Positions 57,705 to 64,000 of a stretch of DNA of 64,000 nucleotides are shown one piece after another. A program made the position numbers and the translations under genes. The notes under the pieces are model-generated. The model saw nothing but the letters and a program-made list of their open reading frames with translations. It searched no databases and was not told where the DNA came from. The stretch's first letter is position 1. Each line of letters begins with the position of its first letter. This DNA is from Strigops habroptila (Eukaryota > Chordata > Aves > Psittaciformes > Psittacidae): positions 42,146,420 to 42,210,419 of the forward strand of contig NC_044284.2 of the NCBI RefSeq assembly GCF_004027225.2, written 5' to 3'.

Positions 57705-58639
57705 GTGTTCTAAAATTCTAAGTGAAGTGCCTGCGAGGGGAGGCAGTGCTGGAGCAGCATTTAGCCACCCTGCCCCTGCAAGGGGCAACATACAAGGGCC
57801 TGCTTGGTGCAAGATGGGAACCTCTGAGTAGGACGTAGCAGTGCGGCTTTCAGCAGCAGCTCGTTCAGCTAAGTGGGTGTTACCAGAGGTTTATCAGTAG
57901 CAGAGGTCTTGCACAGGCTCTTTCTAGTGCAGCATGCCTTGAAACCCCATTGCCTTCCACCCTCAGTCAACTTTGAACAGGTATGACCCTACTCAATGCA
58001 AGTATAAGCTGTTGGACATTGATACCCTGTAGCTACAGGCTCCATCTAGTCTCTGACTACAAAGAAGTCTTAAAGGTAGGATTGTTCATTTCCTCTAGCT
58101 CCCATACTAGAAGTTTTGCTTTTTCTATCTGTGCCTCACTTCCAAGGTGGAACAAGGTATTATGGGGATGTTTAGCTGATGCCACCTGGGACAGGCATGG
58201 CCTTGAGAATCATCCCCACAGAGTATGGAGCACAGCCAAGGTCCAGCATAGGTTAGAGTCCTGCTGCTCTTAAGCAAACGCTATTTGACTTCCTTCCTAT
58301 AGGCCTACTCTTCTTTATAAACATGATTAAGCAACAACTTTAAATGTTTGCCAACAGCCTTTTTTTTTTTAAGCAGTCAAATAAATACTAACGCTGTTTG
58401 GAACATATTCTTGTATCGTGACATGAATCGAGAGGTCCAGAAATAGGGTTGTTGCTGTATGGGTTAAACAAGTTGCAAGATGGCTTTTTGGTCACTGAAA
58501 TCATAAAAGCTAGAACATCTCTGTGTGACAGGCAGATTTCTGTGGGTTTACAAAGCCAGAGTTGTTCTGGCATTCTGTAAAACTTCTTAAAAAGACCTTC
58601 TGTAACTTTAGAATGAAAATACAGAATTGACAACTTCAT
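57705..58639. other. Convergent spacer between ALDH9A1 and MGST3
   Basis: About 0.9 kb between opposing poly(A) signals. A T run at 58361-58370 is followed by a plus-strand AATAAA at 58380. No gene recognised. Confidence 0.7.
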
Positions 58640-58645
58640 TTTATT
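58640..58645 (-). promoter_or_regulatory. MGST3 poly(A) signal
   Basis: TTTATT on the plus strand (AATAAA for MGST3), 105 bases beyond its stop codon. The ALDH9A1 and MGST3 ends are then about 0.9 kb apart. Confidence 0.65.
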
Positions 58646-58749
58646 GAATGAAGAAAGGAAAAAAAAAAAACCCAAGAAAACAGGAACTGTTCTAAAAGAA
58701 AACAAACCAAAAATCCCTTTCGTTTCCCAGGTAGCCATTATGCTGTCAG

Positions 58750-58859
58750 TTAGTTCTTGCCGATCCAACCGAGGTGCTGGAAAGCTGAATACACGCCTGT
58801 GCCCACCATCCCAATGAGTGCAAGTGAACCAATGGCCCCTCTGCTGCGGTTTTTCGGTT
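58750..58859 (-). CDS. MGST3: MGST3 terminal coding exon with stop
   Basis: Encodes residues 108-143 ([18 protein letters not shown] ... GWIGKN) and TAA. The reading is clean from acceptor TTTTTCAG to the stop. It ends nine residues before the human terminus. Confidence 0.94.
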
Positions 58860-61800
58860 CTGAAAAAGGAAAGACATGTTTGGTCAGTTCAGCAGCCCAT
58901 CACTGGAGGAATAGCCCATACTCAAAATTTAAAAGGAAGTAGGAACTTGAGATAAATCACAAGGCAAACCAGCAGGCACATGTACCTACCCTCAGTCTGT
59001 GCTATTATTACACTAGTGCTCTTCCCATCAGTAGGAAAAGCATACCGCAGCATTAGCAGCCTGTGGACCTGCACCCTTTTCTCTATACCCTGACTGGAAG
59101 CTTTATGCTGCCTCTTTGATGTGAGCTGGAGTAAAAAGCTCTGAGGCCACTGCAAGAGACTTGAGTTTCCAAGCACCTGTTGTGTGCTGCAGACTAAAGA
59201 CCTACCTCCTGTGTAGTAACCATAGGCATAAAGGAGTCTTCCAACGATCCAGGTGAGGCCAAGCCCTGTGGCAATCCGCTAGAGAGAAAGGAGAAGCATT
59301 AAAGGTTTTGGAGACGTGCTGCTTACATGTGCTTAGGTGTTATAGCAGCCCTGCTTCAGAGAAGTAACCACCAATTATAGCAAGGGTCCTGACCTTGGTA
59401 GGACAACTGGGAGTCAGCATGGGGGAGGCGAGTGACTGATGCAGTGTGCTAGATTAAGTTGTGTATAGGATGAGTCACCTTCATGACACCTATGGGGAGG
59501 GAACATGCCATGTGCTGCTGAGCCTTGCTCTTGCAGCACAACTCCACCCAAGCAAGAAAGGGGTAAGTCATACAGGCAGCAGCACTGTCCAATTAATGAG
59601 CAACACCAAGTGCCGGGATCTTGGAGGCAGCTGTTGTCCCAAGCCCCACTTCACTGCCTATAGGAGATGCACACCCGAAACATTTTTGTTTTGGGTGTTA
59701 CAAGTTTCCACTTGGAGCTTGCTGCAATGTGGCTCCAGTTTGCCAGATGTGCCTATGCTGCTTCCTTCCCTCTCTGAAAAGAAATATTCAAGAAGGAACC
59801 TGATTTGTCTCTTGGTGGCAAAGAGCGAGCTACTGATTTTGGCCTCTCCCACATGCCTGCCTCCTCCCGAGTTGTATGCATCTTTCAGTGAAAAATAATC
59901 CAGGCTTTTTTTGATCCTTCGCATGCCTCCTTTGGTGGTGGCAGTGAGTGGGAAGATCAGTGTTCCCCCTCTATTCTTATCATTAAACTCCTCATGAAAG
60001 TTTGTTTAGATAGGGGGAAAAAAGTGTTCCTGTCATCCACGCAACCAGCTGCTGAGTAGCACTACTGTAAGCCCAGCAGGACCCTGCAGGGCTTGGAAAA
60101 ACCAGGCAGGGTTGGAGGGACCCTTCCACTCATGGACGGGAGGCTGTGAATGCTTCGGTTTGTCTAACAAGGCAGCCTTAGGGGTAGGAAAGGTCTAATA
60201 CCTGAAGTAGCAGGAATGAGTTTATTAACTACTTGTGATTTCTCTACACAAGACCTCTACAACTACATTTTCAGAAGGGGCACAGCTGTGAATCATGATG
60301 TGGCTAGTGAAGCTGCCTGCTGCCTCCAGAGCGGTTAGCTTGGCGTACTGCCCCACACCCTTCCCAAGTCAGGGAGCAAGAGCAAAGTGCAGTCATGCAA
60401 ACCTGCACTGCAGTGTCACTTACCGGGTGGAAGACTCCATCAGTGGCTAAAAAGAACAGGAAGACAGGGTAAATTTCCAACCTGAAAATAAAAGCAAGGA
60501 GGTTGTGTTTGTGCTCAAGTTGCTTACAAAGAGCAAACTCCAGAAACACAGAAGCTGTGACTGTTACAAGTCTCCATGCTTGATGCTGCAGCCACAGATG
60601 AAGGAAAGAGAATCTGAGCATGCACAGGCTTTCTGTGCCCTAAGCCCCTGCTAAATACTACTTACCATCAGCTAACCTAGGAGTTGTTCCTTCCAGCACC
60701 CCTCTGATGTGCTGTTGCAGCCTGGTCTACCATAGCTGGATGGACTCAGGCCTCTCCCCAGGGAGACCCGGGCAGCACAACAGATCAGCAGCCCCCACAC
60801 GGGCTCTCTGGAAACAAGATTTTTAGTGTCTAGATCCACCCATGGAGAATAAGAGCCAGACACTGTGGAAGAGGAGGCTGCTTCACAGCCCTGTCTCATG
60901 GTTAAAGGCATGGTAAGGAGCCAGCATGGCCTTACTGCTAAGTGTTACACAGAAGTGTATCTTCCTCAAGCATTGAGGCTGAACCTAAGCACTTGGCAGC
61001 ACTGAGTCTCTAGCTGTAGCGCCTACTCCACAATGTGGTCTATTTCCAAGGTCTGCATGCATACATGTTACTTACGTGTTCTGGTGTGCACGCTGGATGC
61101 AGTTGAACATACGCCCATGTTCAGGGTCTGTGCTGTACATGATTGGATACTGCCAAAAAGAATAAACAAGCAGCAAAACATGAGCACGTGCAGCCTGGGC
61201 TCAGGAGCCTGTTCTCTACCATGCCCTGCAGCACCGTTCCCCAAGGAGCCTAGTGCTGCCTGAGTGCTTGCAGGACTGACCTGCACTGGCAAGTTAGAGC
61301 CTGTCTCCTGCCCTGTGGCCCACAAATGCTTTCTTGAAATTGCTGCTTGCCCCAGGCTGCTTCTTGAGCTCCATGAGCAACCTAACTGTCCCCTGCTTTG
61401 AACAGAAGATAGCCAGGCACTGCGTGACCTCCCTGTTTAAATCCCATCTCTGGAGAGGAGAACAAAGCATCCTTACCAAAGACGTGCCCCCATGTCTCCT
61501 CTGAGGAGCTGGCAGCCGCCCATCACTCAGGAACAGCCCTCGGAGGACACTGCCTCCCTCACCACTGCAGAGCTGGGCAGCCAGCTGCAGCTGCTGCTTG
61601 GCTGCAGAAGTTTAGCCAAGCCTGAAACCCAGTGCCCTGTGCACCATACGCACTGGGTACGTTTGCTGTAACCCTGACTTCATGCAGTAGGAGTGGTGTC
61701 AACCCAACAGGCACCGGGGCCTGCAGCACATGCCCAGGGCTGTCCTTGTGCCCACCCCTGCTTATGACTCCCCATAAAGGAGCATTTGTGCTGGAGCCAA

Positions 61801-62426
61801 GTGGCACAGAAGCCTCTGCATGCCATCATCCTGACTCATGGACAGGACTGGCTGCCCTCACCTAGCCCACAGCCCTGCCAAGCTCAAAGGCTCCTCAATG
61901 GATGCTGAGGGAAGGTCACTTTGAAAGACTTCTTATGATAGGGCTCACATGCTCCCCCTGAGTTTGAGAAACCCTCCTGTCACTTTTGTTCCACTATTAT
62001 CCCTTTGCCCCAAATGCTGCATCAGCCGCCTTTGCAGGGGAAAGAGGGACGTGTGGTTTCTTGTTCATCAGTGTTCCCAAGCTCAAAGCCTTGTGCTTTC
62101 AGCTGGCTTGGCACCAAGCACCTCATGTCCCAAACCCCAAGCTCTGTTGTGCCATCTGCTCCAGAATAGCAGCTGCCCTTCTGCATCCATGTGGTGGGGC
62201 AGGAAATGTTGGCAAGTCACCCAAAATAAGCAAGGTGTCACCTAGCTTGTCTGCAACATCCCCTGCAGACTGGCTCCGACCTTCCTGTTCCCTCAGCCTG
62301 AGCACTCACCTCCACATTGTACTTCTTGCGAGCCTTCGCCACTTTCACTGCAAGGTGCATGACCAAGAAGAAGCTGGCGGCCCCTGTAAGGATGACATAG
62401 CCATACTCCTTGGAAAGAACAGCCAT
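58750..62426 (-). CDS. MGST3: Microsomal glutathione S-transferase 3, five coding exons
   Basis: MGST3 is a MAPEG-family integral membrane enzyme of the ER and outer mitochondrial membrane with glutathione transferase/peroxidase and leukotriene C4 synthase-type activity. Coding exons in transcript order: 62310-62426, 61076-61149, 60424-60481, 59206-59278, 58750-58859; joined 432 bp, 143 aa plus stop (human 152). Four hydrophobic segments are visible: about 9-31 ([15 protein letters not shown]), 67-77 ([10 protein letters not shown]), 84-103 ([15 protein letters not shown]) and 117-135 ([15 protein letters not shown]). The MAPEG signature is [13 protein letters not shown] (about 54-66). The protein stops at GWIGKN and lacks the human C-terminal extension with its two cysteines. 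The start ATG lies 7 bases after a probable acceptor (CTCTCTGACAG), fitting a non-coding first exon that I did not find. It converges with ALDH9A1. Confidence 0.95.
59206..59278 (-). CDS. MGST3: MGST3 coding exon 4
   Basis: Encodes residues 84-107 ([16 protein letters not shown] ... YGYYTG) and one base of E108; third membrane segment with the conserved YGYYTGEP junction. Acceptor CTCTCTAG, donor GTAGGT. Confidence 0.95.
59279..60423 (-). other. MGST3 intron between coding exons 3 and 4
   Basis: Nothing recognisable. A 145-codon plus-strand frame at 59461-59898 has no motif. The neighbouring introns 58860-59205, 60482-61075 and 61150-62309 are also plain. Confidence 0.75.
60424..60481 (-). 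CDS. MGST3: MGST3 coding exon 3
   Basis: Encodes the rest of T64 and residues 65-83 ([19 protein letters not shown]), second membrane segment. Human reads AVGGVYHP where this reads ATDGVFHP. Donor GTAAGT, phase 0. Confidence 0.94.
61076..61149 (-). CDS. MGST3: MGST3 coding exon 2
   Basis: Encodes residues 40-63 ([15 protein letters not shown] ... QRAHQN) and two bases of T64, containing the glutathione-binding QRAHQN motif. Acceptor TTTTTGGCAG, donor GTAAGT. Confidence 0.95.
62310..62426 (-). CDS. MGST3: MGST3 first coding exon
   Basis: Encodes residues 1-39 ([18 protein letters not shown] ... KYNVE) and the first membrane helix. Donor GTGAGT, phase 0. The exon probably begins at about 62433 after a CAG acceptor. 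Confidence 0.95.
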
Positions 62427-64000
62427 GCTGGTGCTGTCAGAGAGAGAGCTTGTTACTATTTCAGGGTGTGACTGGAGAAGTGACAGCTCACTACATGTGG
62501 ATATGTGAGTATGGATGACTTGCTGCGTATGGACCCAAGACCTCCCAGCACAGGGACTGGCTGAAGGAAAAGAGAAATGGTGAGTTGGGGAGTTTTCTCT
62601 TGGTGTCTGCTGGCTATTAAGCAGCAAAACTCACGGGCTCTCTGTCAAGTAGGCCTTAAAATGGCATAAGTGTTGGTGAGAGGTGGTGTATGGAGGACCC
62701 TAGTTCTGCCTCTGGCTCAAAGTATGACTACAGCCAACAGTAGGTTCCATCAGCTCTGGCTGTGTCTGGCTAAGTCCTACCAACTCACTGACACTGACGG
62801 TGCTGTGCCTGCAGGGATGCTCTGGGGAGGTGGACGGGAACTGATTGTTCATGGCCACTTCAACACCAGGGCTAGGGGCGACCAAATGAAGTCAGGAAAC
62901 AGATTTGAAACAAAACAAAAGAGGTGTTTTTTCATGCAGTAAGAAACAGACCCGTGGAACTCCCTGTTGAGGGATGCTGCCAATGCAGGCAGTTTTCATA
63001 AACTCAAGGAGAAACTAGGCAAGCTCTGGGAATAAGACGTAAATTGGGAATTATAATACAGACATAGACACACTGGCTCAGAAATCCCCTGAGCTGAAAG
63101 GAGCTGGGCTACATGAATAGTTAGTTTGTACTGCTTAGGTCAACAATGAACCAATAATAAACCCCACCACAATAGCAATATCCACCAAACCTTTTTAGTA
63201 AAGAGGGACTGGCCAGATGAGTGATGCTCAGCCCCATGGCTTCAAGGGACCCTCTCAGGGTCACAAGTCAGTGAACAGCCTGCAACAACATGCAGCTGCT
63301 GGCATTTACCAACATCTGCACAAGCAAGTCTGCCAGCCAGGAGATGTCAGGGCCCGCATGGTTTTCATTTAATGGTTCTGCACTTCCTTGTGCAGGCCTG
63401 AGACAGAACCATGGAGCAGAAGGTGCATCCAGCAGCCTCTGCCACACTGCCCTGCAGCAAGGCTGTGTTGCGTGCTTCTCCCTCCTTCCTGCTGCCCATC
63501 TGCTGGACCAGCCTGCGCTGCTGGGAAATGCTCAACACCAAGTGCCCTGCCACCCTCCCTGGCTGCAAGTGAGCACAAGGGTCCTTCCTCACAACCCTCT
63601 GGCAGGGGTCCTCTTACACAATCCCAAACCTCAGATCTTGTCTGTCTGTGTGACCCAAGACAGTGCTGCATGATGCAGCACAGCAGAAAACAGCAGAGAC
63701 CTCTCTCCAGCATGGAGATGATTCCCCCTCCAAGCCAAACCCCAGCTGATACCTATCTCCATCCAGTGCCTCCATGATATAATGAGGTTTTGGAGTCTCC
63801 TGCGCTATCCCACCAGCAGTCTGGCAGTGTTGGAGAAAATGGGCCACCTCATGGAACTGGTGCAAACAGCCTTCCTACTGCAGCAGCACTAGCTTCTCCC
63901 CCCACCCCCCCCCGGGATCTTAGGAACCAGAGGGTTTTATTTCTCCTTTGCAAAGGGATTATTACCAATAGAGCAAGATGAAGACAACAGCTAGCTTTGT
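62427..64000 (-). other. MGST3 5' UTR intron / upstream region
   Basis: A probable acceptor sits just upstream of the MGST3 ATG (62434-62444), so a non-coding first exon should lie at higher coordinates, perhaps outside the window. It contains the old CR1 remnant and a C-rich run at 63898-63914. No CpG island is visible here, which supports the promoter being further away. Confidence 0.6.
62880..63035 (+). mobile_element. Ancient CR1-type LINE remnant upstream of MGST3
   Basis: AACAAAACAAAAGAGGTGTT, then TTTCATGCAGTAAGAAACAG, GTGGAACTCCCTGTTGAGGG and TTTTCATAAACTCAAGGAGA match the FFT-(x)-VELP region of old CR1/L2-type LINEs. No tail and many changes: very old. Lies in the 5' flank or 5' UTR intron of MGST3. 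Confidence 0.6.

Overview
This is a 64 kb piece of a bird genome. The evidence is four interrupted, conserved vertebrate genes with canonical GT-AG introns, CpG-rich promoters, several CR1 LINE fragments including the avian type with an ATTCTATG-like tail, and one solo LTR of a kind common in birds. The gene order UCK2 - TMCO1 - ALDH9A1 - MGST3 matches the block known from human 1q24 and, from memory, chicken chromosome 8. I cannot name the species.

Layout. 1-3152: left edge with an old CR1 and the UCK2 3' side. 3153-23473, minus strand: UCK2, seven coding exons joining to 786 bp (261 aa). 23474-28245: spacer with the UCK2 CpG island, an old CR1, a younger CR1 and the TMCO1 CpG island. 28246-47011, plus strand: TMCO1, seven exons, 188 aa. 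47012-48500: short spacer with the TMCO1 poly(A) signal and the ALDH9A1 promoter. 48567-57623, plus strand: ALDH9A1, eleven exons, 496 aa, or 518 aa from an upstream in-frame ATG at 48501. 57624-58749: convergent spacer. 58750-62426, minus strand: MGST3, five coding exons, 143 aa. Its non-coding first exon was not found. 62427-64000: MGST3 upstream region with a CR1 remnant.

The four genes do unrelated housekeeping jobs: pyrimidine nucleoside salvage (UCK2), ER membrane protein insertion and calcium release (TMCO1), carnitine biosynthesis and aldehyde oxidation (ALDH9A1), and glutathione-dependent detoxification or leukotriene chemistry in ER membranes (MGST3). Their proximity is old synteny and not an operon. 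All 30 coding exons were placed by reading-frame continuity, splice sites and recalled human protein sequences, and each spliced total is an exact multiple of three.

I found no convincing new biological system. The better leads are a possible dual-start ALDH9A1 with a mitochondrial-presequence-like extension, a CR1 insertion reaching to about 60 bp from an ALDH9A1 splice acceptor, a bird MGST3 C-terminus without the human cysteine pair, a palindrome abutting the TMCO1 start codon, and a 276-codon open frame of unknown meaning inside TMCO1 intron 6.
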